NCBI GenBank assembly: GCA_022885665.1
Contig: JAGQDJ010000007.1
Coordinates: 248,001-312,000 of the forward strand
Origin: Triops longicaudatus
Taxonomy: Eukaryota; Arthropoda; Branchiopoda; Notostraca; Triopsidae
Direction of reading: 5' to 3'
DNA length: 64,000 nt
In this document: positions 1-12,900 of the stretch, in pieces
How positions within the stretch are numbered: position 1 is the first letter of the stretch
Layout of the letters: each line of letters begins with the position of its first letter
Translations under genes and position numbers: made by a program
The notes under the pieces: generated by a model
The model's input: the letters and a program-made list of their open reading frames with translations, nothing else
Databases searched by the model: none
What the model was told of the DNA's origin: nothing

Positions 1-3000
1 GCTTCTCCAAAGTAAAAGCTGAAAGGACATGTCTTTTTCGTGAACATTCTTTTGTCTTTCCCTAGTCTTTCAACCCTCCCCGAATGAATGTTCACAAGTT
101 AAGGAGGGGGAAAAATATGACATTATAAAAATCTAAAGTTGAGAGACTCAACACGTTGATGAACGTGGGTTTAATGCACTCCAGTGTACTACATTTCAGC
201 CAAGAATGAATAATAGACATTTTTGGAAATTCAAGTCTCTCCCATATTGCCATTTGAGGCTGCACCGCATACAGAGTCAGTTGGAACGCAAAACAGTAGA
301 AGCAAAAACCAGAACAAATAAAATACTTCTACCTGGGGGTTAAAAAAAATTTGAAAAGCTAGCAAGTAATAGAACTATTTATGAAAAAAGCTTTCACGCG
401 AAACGAACAAAGATTATATGAGAAATTAATGTTCAATTTATTTTGTACGTTCCTTCTAAGAATGGGTTCTTATCTGGTGTACTCGCTAAATTTGTTGTAT
501 GCAATTTAAGTTTCGTTGAATAAGTCTCTAACGTAAGTTTTAGAAAATATGCCAAAACTTTAACACTTTTTCGTATTTTCGTGAATAGTCAAAAATAAAG
601 AATGACTCAGAGATATGAATGACATGACTACTGTTTTTGTGTAAGAAACAACGTTTACTTTGAAAGGAAGGCTTGTATTTAATTGAAAACGACTCGAATA
701 GAAGTCGAGATGGTTATCGTATAAACGTAACACACAATATCAGATAAATATAACGAAAAGTAAGTATTTACAATGCCAAGGTGAAAGAGTTATTTATTTA
801 TTTCCTTCAAGCGAACAGTAGCTCGTCATATCGCCAGGACATTGTTCCATCAAGTGAATATGAAATTTTACTATTCTTTTGACTATTTCGCCTATTGATG
901 TGTGCATTAAATAAAAAAATGAAAAACGATTCGATAAAAGACAACAGTTGAGCTAGCAGTTACACACGGAGCTCTTGCGGAAAATTTCTCAAACACATAT
1001 AAATAATTTGCATGACTTCTTCGGTAGTAAAGTTTTGCTTTTTGATATGAACGCTTTTTAATCTAGATTTTCTGAAACGTGGGTTAACTAATTTTGTAAG
1101 ATTGATAGAACTTTTGCTTTTCTAACGTGTTCTAAAATTGCTAATTTTCTTGATATCACCACACTCGGTATATTTCACACACTCAATGTATTTTACATAA
1201 TTTTGAGAGAATCATTATTAAACTAGATAAGCCGTTTCTTAGTTATAATCCTCAAAATCTTTCGACAGTGGTTTGACCTTAAATAGCCTATATTAATATC
1301 TTCAAAATAGCTCATACTATTCAAGATTACGAACATTATTCGAAGAAATCCTGAGTGTAGTAAAAGCGAAGTTTTCTGCATTTGTTTAATTCACCGACAA
1401 TCCAAAACAAAATGAAGCAGCTTCAAAAATTGACCAAGCTGTTTTCGAAAGAAAGCTCGAAAATACAGCATTGACAAGTAAAACCAAACTTTACTAATGG
1501 AAAACTTTTGTAAACTATTTAGTTATGTTTGCTAAATCCTCTGCGGGTGCTCCTAGTGTAGTTTTCGCTAAGCGCCTCAGCTCCTCCATGGCGCTAAACC
1601 CTTTACCAAATCCATTTAACTCTTCCTTTCCTTCAATATCTAGAAAAAATTATCGGGGAAAAAAAATCAACTTTAAAACATAGTCAGGTGTTTCTTAACT
1701 TCCAAATTGCTGTTCCACAACGTAACTTACATCAATTTAAGCATAGTTTTGAACAAAGCTCGTATGAAGTTTATACTTCCTCCGAAATGTAACAATATAA
1801 CGAATACCGATAGGCAAATTTCGGAAAAAGGCTCTTGCATACAGAGTGATCATCCACCGACAAACAATTTGAAGATACACTTTGACTGTTATTGACAAAA
1901 TTCGTTTTCCCTTCTCTTCGCCAATGTAATTGTTATCTTTGCAACAAGCTTAGGATAAACACTACCAGAAAAAAGGTACAAGTGTGACGTTTTAGCGTTG
2001 GATGAATTTCGCCAGGATTCCTTCTGTAATTTGAATCTCTTATGAGATGAAACACAACTGATATCAGCAAGGTATTGAAACATTTGTTGACATTGTCCAG
2101 CGGTCATTGTACTAGGCAGCTATCACAGTTAGATGATCAAAAGTAGAAAGCTACTGTACTTATTGGACTGGTCTTTTAAAAGTTGTAATTATCTTCTGGG
2201 ACAATTAAAATGGCTCTTCGTTGCCATAAGTTCATTACAGTGTAGGTTTTATTTTGTTTGCAACATAAAATATACTCGTACAAACTTTGGAGACGAACAC
2301 AGAGTTGTTGTAAAATCTTATCGCTTTTATCCGTGCATAGCTATCACTACCACGCAATCTCTTTAAGAACTCCTTGACTACGCGTTACTTTCGTGGTCCG
2401 AAATCCGTTCTTTTTGTCCGCCATTCCCTCTTCGTATGTACACTTGCCTAGTCTTTCGCACTTGTAAGGGATCTTTACCCTATGAGTGCATCATAGGTGA
2501 CCACCTTTACTGGTTTAACTAGTTTTCTCTCTTTACCCTCCCATCAATGAAGAAAAAAGGGTTAAGAAGACAGGTAAAATGTCTTCTCGATCTTGTTGCT
2601 AAAAGACACAACTTGGTTACTACTCTTCATTAATTTGTCCTAAGTTCTTTTTTCTTTCTTTTTGTCGTCCTACTGCGTCAACATTGAGTTGCATTCTTGG
2701 AGTTAACGAGCAAGGAAAACTTGCAACGTGAACCTCGTGTGCATTTTAAACAAGGGTGGAAGCGCATTGGGATAACGAGTTGTCAAGCTTCTGCAGAGCA
2801 AAAAAAAAAAAAGTAGCAAGTTTTTATGAAGGATGTGTTCCTGCCAAAGTAATAATAATAAAAAACAACAGTAAAGGATGATGGAAAACTGGTCAGGCAA
2901 TTGACCCTTAATCCCTCCCTTTTATAAGACATCTTATAAATTTCAATATATTGTGCCTTCTCTAGAACCACCGAAACGTAAGAACAATAATGCTATAAAA

Positions 3001-3754
3001 ATTCCTACCAAATTTTTCCCCTTAACGATGAGTAATAAAAATTGCTTGGGGGAGGTCACGAGGCTCTGATTTTCATTGTTGGAACCTACGGCTCGGTCAT
3101 GATTGCTGCGTCAAATCGACTGTCGTACCAAAGGTACAGAACACTCAAGAGATATGTCGATAGATACCTGCCAACTTCCTTTTAAGCTTTGGGTGACTGT
3201 ACTGAACCGTAATCACTGTTTGTAATCTGAAACTGAAGTCTTTTTCGCATTGTTACGGGCAAAGAATTGCACCGGAATAGTTTGCGGTGCGAAATGCTTT
3301 CAGATATTCTGTATTTTTAGTAATTGGTCGTGTGGTAACTATGCAATGATTAAAATATAGAATTTAGTTTGAAGCCGTGAAGGGATTGTTAAGTAACTAC
3401 ACCGAAAGTGAACTGATAACCGATTGCAGTACTTAAAAGTAAATTAAAAATATTCATAATGTTTTCCAGGTAGTATCTTTACTTTCTTCTCCAAAATACC
3501 TCCTAAGATGCTTAAAAAAAATGGAGGCTTAAGCTTTTGGTATAGTGCGCCGTCATACGTAAATCGAATTTAATATAGTGTTGCGGAGGGTGTGCTATAT
3601 TTCGAGAATATTTAAAATTTTTGCTAATGGCTTCTATTTTTCCTTGTAAAGTCTATAAAATAGGGACGATTTCGGGGTTTATTGTTTTGTAGAATTTTTA
3701 AGAAAGGTTGATGGCCAAAAATTGTTATCGAACTTCTTGAAAATTATCGAAACC
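1..3754. other. Non-coding sequence, nothing recognised
   Basis: AT-rich DNA with only short chance open frames, a T-rich tract and an A13 run near 2801. No gene, RNA or repeat family was recognised. Confidence 0.7.
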
Positions 3755-3978
3755 TGTTAAGCCAGTGGTGCCCAAACTACGGCCCGCGGGCCACACAAGG
3801 CCCGCGAAGGTGCCTCATGCGGCCCGTTCATTTATACCGCTCATGTATATCACTGCATAATTTCATTTTTAACGTCGACATGATTCTGGCGAAACCGGAA
3901 CATTCAGGCCCGCGAGATTTTATATCATGTCGCGCGCGGCCCTCAGGTGAAAAAAGTTTGGGCACCACTGTGTTAAGC
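3755..3978. repeat. 8-bp target site duplication flanking the hAT MITE
   Basis: TGTTAAGC occurs at 3755-3762 and 3971-3978, immediately next to the terminal inverted repeats, with no mismatch. The intact repeat suggests a fairly recent insertion. Confidence 0.92.
3763..3970. mobile_element. hAT-type MITE, 208 bp, with 8-bp target duplication
   Basis: The element begins CAGTGGTGCCCAAACT and ends with its exact complement, 16-bp terminal inverted repeats. Inside the left end is a GGCCCGCGGGCC-type palindrome and repeated 'GGCCCG' motifs, a signature of many animal non-autonomous hAT elements. It is flanked by a perfect duplication TGTTAAGC at 3755-3762 and 3971-3978, the 8-bp length expected of hAT transposition. 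No transposase is encoded, so movement would need an autonomous relative elsewhere. Confidence 0.92.
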
Positions 3979-6900
3979 AATGCCAAACTCCGTTGTGTAA
4001 GTGGCGAAGTATGGGAAAAGTGGAAATATTCAAATATTTAGTATTTGTAAAAGTGGAGTAATTTATAAAAAAAGTAAAATGTGTGGGAGAAATTGGAAAA
4101 GCGTGGAAATTGACACTTATCAGTATTGGAATTTAGCTTCGCTATCGGAGTTGCTAGGTGAATAAGCGTAGACTAAAATGTTAAAACTATTTGAGTTCCT
4201 AAGAACGTAACGAGTGTCTTTTAGCTTCCTTTTATGTTTATTCGTTGAAGCTGAGGCTGCTTAGGTGATTATAATGAAAGGCAATAACACTTGTGAGGAA
4301 TGCAACTCGAACAATCGATGAGAATTGACCTTCATACCACCAGTTAAGTAGCCGAGGAAGAGGAGAAATTACGATAATATCAGCACGTCAAATCAAGGTG
4401 AACCCTTACATTTGAGAACTTGCAGGGGAGTTAAGCACCACGATATTACTTTTGTGCATATGAGGAGGTCAATGGAGAAATAATGGAGGCAGGCCGGGAC
4501 GTTACTTTGGCTTTTGGCAACCATTTTAAGCCAGCTACTTCGCTATTTTATTGTTGAGGCGGTTGGAAAGAGAACTGACGCGCAGGAGAGAAACCTGTCA
4601 TACACTTTGAAAAGGCTCCAACAAGCTAACGTGGCTTTAAGTAAAGGGGGCGTGGCAAGAGAGGTAAAAAAGGTGAGAAAACTTGACATTCGATGGACAC
4701 TTACCAAGTTACAGCGCTCATGTTACAGCTTCCTTAAACCTTCATTTCCATGACTATGCGACGGATGATTGACAGGTCGTTTTGAGCCCTGGTGCGGCAT
4801 TTCTGCACCTGCTTGGACTCATTTCCATTTTATAAGACCTAATAAATTCATATGAATTTCCCGGAGACTGTGTAGGTAGAATTTCACCTGATGTATACTA
4901 GTTCAAAAAGGGGAGATGCTCTTTTGGAAATTGTGGTGAATTTTGATTTAGTAATATCGAGTAATCTTTTTTCTCACGGAACAATCTTGTGAATTGGCCC
5001 GAGCTTTGAGCATGTTTAGAAAAGAGGGTTCATATGTTGAGGGAGCAGAGAAAGGACGCAAAAAACGGCGAAGGGGCCTAATAACAGCTATATCAAGGTG
5101 AAGTGATGTTGAAGAGCCTATAAATATTATATGAGAGGATGTTCAGCATGTTCTATTGACGGGATATGTAAATACAAGGGTGAGTTTTTTGTAAAATGGG
5201 CCCTTTGGGGAGGGATACTTCCTTTTCTTAATCGAGAGAAGGAACCTGTTATGATTAAGGTCTCTATAATGCGTCGTGGATCGGCAATATGTGTGTAGTG
5301 TGGGTTAGTTAATGAGGGGGAAAACTTTTTTTCATTCTTCATGGGTAAAAGAAGAGTGACTTGACGTTCTGCACTGATGGGCATCACTTTTCCATGTTTC
5401 ACACGTCTTTTAAGCTGTAAATTTAAGGAGAACATTAATACTTTTTCGTATTTTTTATTTTATTTATGAGTGACAAGTTTCTTGCTAAATTGTAAGAAAA
5501 GGAAGATCTAATTGACTTTGAATATAAAGCAACGGTTTGTCGTATAGGCTTCAACAGGTAGAAACATTTTTTGGAGGATTGTAAAAGCAATATGAATATG
5601 TGGTGGTCTCTTTTTTTAAAAGAGGCTCTGGCCTGCTGTCGGACATGGTTTGATCCTTTTCTGGGCTGGGAAGTGTAAAATAAAATATGTATTATTTTTC
5701 TTCCTTCTCACCTTGAAGGATCAGACACCAGAAAACTACATAGTGTTTCTAGTTAAGGTTCATTCACGCAGTTGTGACACACTAAATTAACGTGAATGGA
5801 CAGGAAAGGATAGAGAAGACTTTTCTTTTAATCTTATATCCTCACTCGTTGAAGCTGAAGTTAAATTCTAAAATTGAATTGATTCTGAAGCCGGTTGGGG
5901 CATTAATAGTTAAGGAGTGGCGTAGCTAATTGAATTGTTACTTCGGGAAGCGAGGAAGTCGGACGGCTTGCTCGGTTTTTGGTTTGATTGAAATGCAGAT
6001 GAAGTCCTCTGTTTGAATGGGAAACTTGATGTGGGAAGCTCATTAATACGACAGGGCTATTTGTCAAGAGGTTATTGTTTTCAGTTACCAGTCTAAAAGC
6101 TAATAGAGGATGACGCATTAAAGACTGTGAACTTGGTAACGCGTTAAAGTCTCCAGGCGCGAACAAAAGACGCCAATTTAGAATCTTAAAAATTATTTGT
6201 CTGTTTTTATACATGTACTGTTCTCTTACCTCAAATTCTATAAGTGGTGGTACGAATTTTGCACTGTCTACATGTAGTTTACAACCGTAATACTTTTGCA
6301 GAAGAAGTTTGTGCCGTGCAAGAATACTCGGTCCATTTTACATGTGGAAAGCTCGTCATGTTTTAAGCACTTTTTTTGTATTCCGCAAGTTTGGAATAAT
6401 CACATTATTTTTTATTATTACTTTTATTCTTACGTAGTATAGTCATTTCGGTTCGACTATCTTCTTCTGACGTTTCTTTTTCATAACACTATATTTCTTG
6501 ACTAAGTCGCTGTAAACCAATTGAAGTTAGCTTTCTGTGTCATTATTACTAAATAGAAAGGCAACAGCGCATACACACACATAAAATGTATACTAGGTGA
6601 TCTGCAGTGCTATCCGTTTTCGGTTTGGCGCTCTGAAAAATAATAGTATAGGCCAGTTTACCAGTCTCTTAAAAGCCCAAATGTTTTTGTAACATGTAAT
6701 TCCTTTATTATTTTACGGCACTTGTAATCACAGTTTGCATGTACTTCACGATAGGTGATAAGCCTAAAATTGAGCTTTATTAGTATTTTCGTAAGAACCT
6801 TGTTGCTTGGTGTCCATACTTTTCTATTTAGACCAGTTGCCCATCAATTGACAGTCGAAAAGATTCAACTTTTTATTTCCTTTCATTTGCGTATGTGACA

Positions 6901-9900
6901 TGAAAATAAACAATTATTTGGAAGAAAATCGCAAGAGCGATTAAATTGGAATGTTCTGCGTCTTACATCGCTTTGTTATTTAAATACTTTCGGGCTAAGT
7001 CCCTTGAAAACGAGTCCAAACGTGCTTACGTTTCGCATTGAAAAACTCCGGTAATTGTCAAAGAATGAGCAATCAGGATATGGTGAGCTGTTTAATGCGA
7101 AATAACCTTGGTCACGCGTTGAAATCTTCACTAATTCCCGCTTAGGTGTTCTCGGGGCTTCCTTCACTTTCGTAATTAATTTCTCGGGGACGAGAGCATT
7201 ATAGAATCAAAACGATCTCAAAATAAAAAGAGGAGTGTAAAAAGAAAAAAAATATTAAGACAGGATTGTGGGCATAATTCTTGATGTAATATTGCCCCAA
7301 CAGGGCTGGGTTTAGTGTTTGCGTGAAGAGCGTGATGTGTTGGGTTCGGGCACCGCCAGCCCCTCTCCTTTTATATCCTCATTCATTAATCCTAAACTTT
7401 CAATGCTGCATGTTGGGCCTTACAGACCGGCCCATAACTCATCGCTAGCTCCTCGTTATGCACACCCCAAACACAGGACTTTTTAAACGAGTGTTGCACG
7501 CAGCCAGAAGATCAGTTCACTATAGACAAAACCATCCCTTTCTCATCATCTTTTTTAAAAAAATGATGCCCCCAAATTTTTCCCGTAATCCACTTCTGGA
7601 AATATACTATCTCGCATATTCTTCCCTCCAAGTGAAACGAAGCCGTGGATAATCCAACAAAATACAATAAAAGAAGCTGTAATGTGTGAAGCGTTAGAAA
7701 TGTGCTCTAAGCCCCCCAAACTGCATATGTTGTTGACGTTCAGTAATAAAAATACCCTTAAACAAAAGGAACACATGGGGCAAAAATGAAAAAAGAGATA
7801 GATCCCGGTAGAATGTAGTTCGTGCGTTGTTAGTTAAAGAAGGGAGGTGGGGAGAGAGTTTTGGAAAAACTTGGGAGAGAGAGTCCTAACACTATAATAA
7901 GATAGTTGTATACCTTGCATATCATTACACCATCGCCGTCAAAAGCATGAACAATTTGTGGGCCTTGTCCAAAAACGTTTGCTTGTCCGAGTTCAAATCT
8001 TTTGCTCTACTCCTTTCATTCTTTTCCCCTTCATTCCACGATACTGCGTTGGAAGCGAACGTTTTAACAATGAAAACTTCATCTAACGGCCGGCTACTCG
8101 TGACTGGCAAAGGCTCAATTTACTTTTCCGTGTGTTTTGTTTTGGCTTCATCCTCACCTTCGTTTGCGGCTTTATACATACACTCTCAGTAAAAATGCGC
8201 TAGAATTTAAAATAAAAAAATGGTAGTCTTGCAAAGTTTTCAGGACAATTTTGTTGCGCGGATAGCTTGAAATTTTTATTGTTGCTAACGATGCAACTTT
8301 ACTTAACGGATTTTAGAGTACTGAAGCTTCAAGTGGGAGCAGGATTAGTTCAGGTGCGTTGGAAGATCAAATGAGATGAAAAGAGCGGAGCAGATTTAAT
8401 TTTTCGCTGTGGTTGATTAAAAGTGAAAAAGTGGGACGGGGAACCAACTTTTTGTAGAGATAATAGACATTGTCGGTTGAGTTTGGTTATAGGTAAAGTA
8501 CAGCAAGCCTCCTTTCTCAACCTGAGCTTTTCATCAACTCACGCTCTTGGTGCGCCCAAACCTATCATTATACATGCGTGGCAGAGCAGTGCAAGGGGGA
8601 TGCACACATACACACACACACGCCTCACCTTATTAGGTAGAAAAGACATGTGTCGCACCTACAAGAGCTATAGCTTTTCCACCTTCCTATAAAGTTCTGG
8701 TTTCTCGACGTCGAAAAATTGCCACTAGCAGCCGTAAACCATAGGTTTTGCTCCGTTGTGTTTTACCACTGACTTACGATGACCACACAGTTTCATATTA
8801 ACCGTTTTTTTCCTTTTTTAATGAAAGCAAAAACTTGTGGAAAGGCAAAACGAGAAAGATATATCAATATATCGTAAGCCAAAAACTTAAAATTAGCTCA
8901 GACTTTTCAGTAGAATTCAACAGAGCTTGTAGTATAATTAATATGGTAATAACATCAACCACTTTTATGATAGTTATCTAATAAGATATTTGTTAGTGCG
9001 CTAAGTGTAGTACTTGAACACAGCACTTGCACACAGTTTGTACTATGTCAAAGTCCAAATCGCAAAGTCAGCAGCAAAAGTTAAACACGAAACCTAGTAA
9101 ACGATAAGAGATAAATCATTGTAGTAAAAGGAAACCCAAGAAGTTAAGCTGTTTGAGCAAAAGCTTGCATCAGCGTGGTGGGGACGGATGTTTTCTTAAT
9201 CTTGTATTCTTTTTTATTGTAAATTGTAATAACACGAGTAAACTTTCGAAGAGTGCACTTTCGAAGTCTTGATAGAGTAAACTTTAAGGCTTTTACTGTG
9301 AGCTTTCACCTGTACTAGTTACACGTGATCTCGTTACTCAAATATTTAAATAATTTACCCTTAAAATTGTGCGTTTACTTTTATCATTTTCTCCCTTTTT
9401 GCCTCCTGATGATCGTTGTCTCACGGTTAACTTTGTCTAGTTCCGCATTTCTAGGAATTTGAGATAGAAGACTTATTTATAGAAAACATACCAGAAGAGT
9501 AGAATAAAATTTCCATGGCAATAAAGTGTAATTATGTTTGTTGCCAACAAGAATACCCGTGAGGTTGGTAACACATAATTGACTTCGCTAAAAATAATAG
9601 TTACGGTCAGTAAAATTAAGGACCTCACCCCGTATTCCCCACCCAAGCAAACACACTCCCTTTTGATACACTCGCTGCTCTCTTTGTTCATTATTGCATC
9701 ATTTCAGTGCAATTATACAACAAATGGCTTTTTAACATTAGCAATGCTTCACTTGTTTCAGTTTGTTCTGTCGTACCGGGCTAGAGCTTTGGGGCTATAT
9801 CTAAGAACATTGCACTCCATCATGTCTTGTCCTGCTTGTTAATAGAACAGAATAGAGAATGAGTTAGCCGCTGACGTGTTGTCGAGGTAAGCAAACGCGT

Positions 9901-12900
9901 ACAATGAAACTGGCCGAAATTTATGCTTCATAAATGTTAAATTGAAAACTCTATTTAAAAAATCTAGCATCGTACTACAATAGAAAATAAAAGCTAAAAT
10001 ACTTAATCTTAAGGTTCAGGAAAAATCACATAGTCAATAGCGAAGTATAAAAATAAACATGTAATAAGTCTGCTAATTCCTCCAACAAAACCTGTGATGA
10101 TTTCGTGGAAAGAAAACTATATCCTCGGCGTGTATTGTGCCCCTTAAACAATGTTGTTCTTGTGTCCTTTTACACTGTTGTCTGCTCGAGAAAAAATGTG
10201 TCTGTATTTGTATGTGTAGCTCCGTGTTCACTATGCTGATCCTCTTAGTCTGTTTTAAAGAGACCTTTTAATATGTATACTATGTGTGGTGGAGTTATTA
10301 ATGTATTCTTTTATTGCGATAGGGATGAACTCCTGAAAATTTATGGGCATTCTTGTGGGTTGAGAAGAGGTACTGGGCGTGTTGGGGGGAAAGAAAAGCT
10401 ATCCTTCGACCATCCATGTCTTATTACATCCAAGTCAGCCCACTTTTTCTGCTAGAGATGGTCGCCCTCCGTTTTTGTTGTAATTTCTTCACTATTTTCC
10501 TAATATCTCTTTTTTCCCCTCACTCCCTCGGTCTGTCTCATTATCGAAAAAGAGAAAATGTGCAATACTGATGCTCACCAGCCTCTTGGCTCTCCATGGC
10601 AAGAGAGACTGAGAGAAAAGGGGGGTGTCACCGGAGCATGATAAGTTTCCATCATGGTCCGAATCAAAAAAGGGGGTGGCACCTTCTGACAAGGCGATCC
10701 ACACGTGGAAACTGGGAAATGATAGCCAAATACGAAATTCCCTCTCTTACATATACACACCCGCATTCCCCATTTTTCTATTTTGATAATTACTTGGCCC
10801 TAGAAACCTTTGCGTGCCCAAACCTTTTACATCTTCCTATTGCAGAGATAGAATGTACAGCTAATTATCTACAATTGTTATGTGGAAGATAGAAAACGAA
10901 GGCGGTTTCTGATTAGAAGTATTGGACGTGTTTATGAGGGAAGTTTCCGACGATTTGCAGAGACAAGTGGCACTGTACTAGCAAGACTAACCTTTAATAC
11001 TTTAGGTTTTTAGATTGATTACTATTTCCAATATAACGCAGATTATCTTAAAATGTTATTTTGTTTATTTCGTAGTTTAAGTCGTATCTCACAAACAGGG
11101 CGGATTTTAAAAAATATAAAAAAGTAAGAGAAGTGAAAAAATAACACGAAGTACGATAAAAAGTATAATTAAGTGTCTATTTCATTTTTTCGAAAATCTG
11201 AACCATTTTAGATTTCCTTGTTTAATAAACAATGTGCATAACGTATTTTACAATGAAACCGAAACAGTTCAAATCAAAAGAAAAAGCTATATGACAAACA
11301 CGTCTCGTACGTTGTTCTATTGCGAAGCTGATTTTAATTTGCAGTTTTCAAATTTTATTTATTGTCACTTTTTTATTTTCAGTTTCGATGCAATGGAAGC
11401 TTTTGATTTAATGGAAACTACTTTTATCAATATTTTTTCGTTTTCGTTAATTTTAGTTTTTAAATTATAACTAAGGTTCTATTTTAAGCCATTTTACATA
11501 ATATCTTGATGTTTAAAATGTTTACATAAAAAATTACAAAGTGATAACGAAACACACATTCGTGAGACCTTTACCTTCCGGAAAACCTGGCGTAGATCTA
11601 AAGGAACCTAAAGAATCATTAAGAATTGTTTTGCCAGATTGTTGAGAAGGGTCTAAAGTGTTCAGTGGAGCTTGTGCTAAGAATTAAGGATGCGGAGAGG
11701 AGCTAAAAAGCTTGCATAAGGGATAATGAAGGACTGAGAAGAGTGAGAAATGTGTAAAAGAAGGAAAAAGACAGTGCGGATCTGTCCCAGGGTGTGATTC
11801 GTTTGCAGTATTCAGCATTGGTTTTGTGGGATTTTTAATGGTGGCTTATCCTCATTATCACCTAATAGTTACTGTGTACGTAAGGAACTGTGCATATTCC
11901 TGCTAGGTCGTGCGCTTTAACGTATATGCGCATTTCCATATGGACCAGAGCAACATTTCCATTCGTAAACACAGGGTTTCGACCCTGTCGGTCGTAAATT
12001 TCCAGCTCAGCTTTTTATTTTATTTTACTCTTTTCCCCCTTTGAAGCTACCTTTTGTTCTCTTATTCTTTAGTTTCGGACTAATCCCACACAAAAATATG
12101 GAAGATTTTAAATTTTCATTATAATTTAACTATGACAGCAGCCTGATTAAGCAGCAGTTGGTCCCCATCAAAATAACTACTAAAAAAAGTAACATTGGCA
12201 TTTCGCATGCCCATCATACTCAGCTCTGGCAACTCGATCGTTTAGTCTACTTTGTCGTAATTTTTACAGCGTACGCTTAAACTTGGTAACAAATGACGTG
12301 TCGATGTTCTAGCTTTCAACAAATGTTAACCATCGATCGACACTCATGGAGTTGCCTAGTCGAGATGCGTTAAAGCCTTGAAATACCCATGGAAAACGTG
12401 TTAAGACTATTGCACCATAATGAAAAGTTCCATCATGCCTAATTTCACGCTCTTAACTGTTACCCTTTCTTAAAAGCCGGCGATGAAATGTCAATTGGCG
12501 ATAAAGTGCTTTAGCTTGAGGATCTTAATTGGCTCTAAAAGTCCGTTTAATAGCTGTCTCCCTTTAAGTTTCGGAGATTATCTCGTATCACTTTAGGAAA
12601 TCCATTAAATTGAAACCCAATCTCTTCCAAATTGTTTTGCCGGGGCTCTATCAAAGATCTTCAATCGTCCTATTCCCATTTCGCGCAAGCTTTTATGGAT
12701 GCGTAGAGATTTTCCGAACAAGAAGACAGACCACGTCTATGTCGATATGGATGAAAATTTCCGTGCTATAAACTTTTGGTGCGAGCATAAAATCTCCTTA
12801 TCCATGCAAATGAGGATCTTGTTGTGTTGTGTTTCTGCCTTTGCCCTTTCTTTTGGCAACCCAACGAAGGCTTCTCGTCCAGTTATCACGCGGCTGTGAC

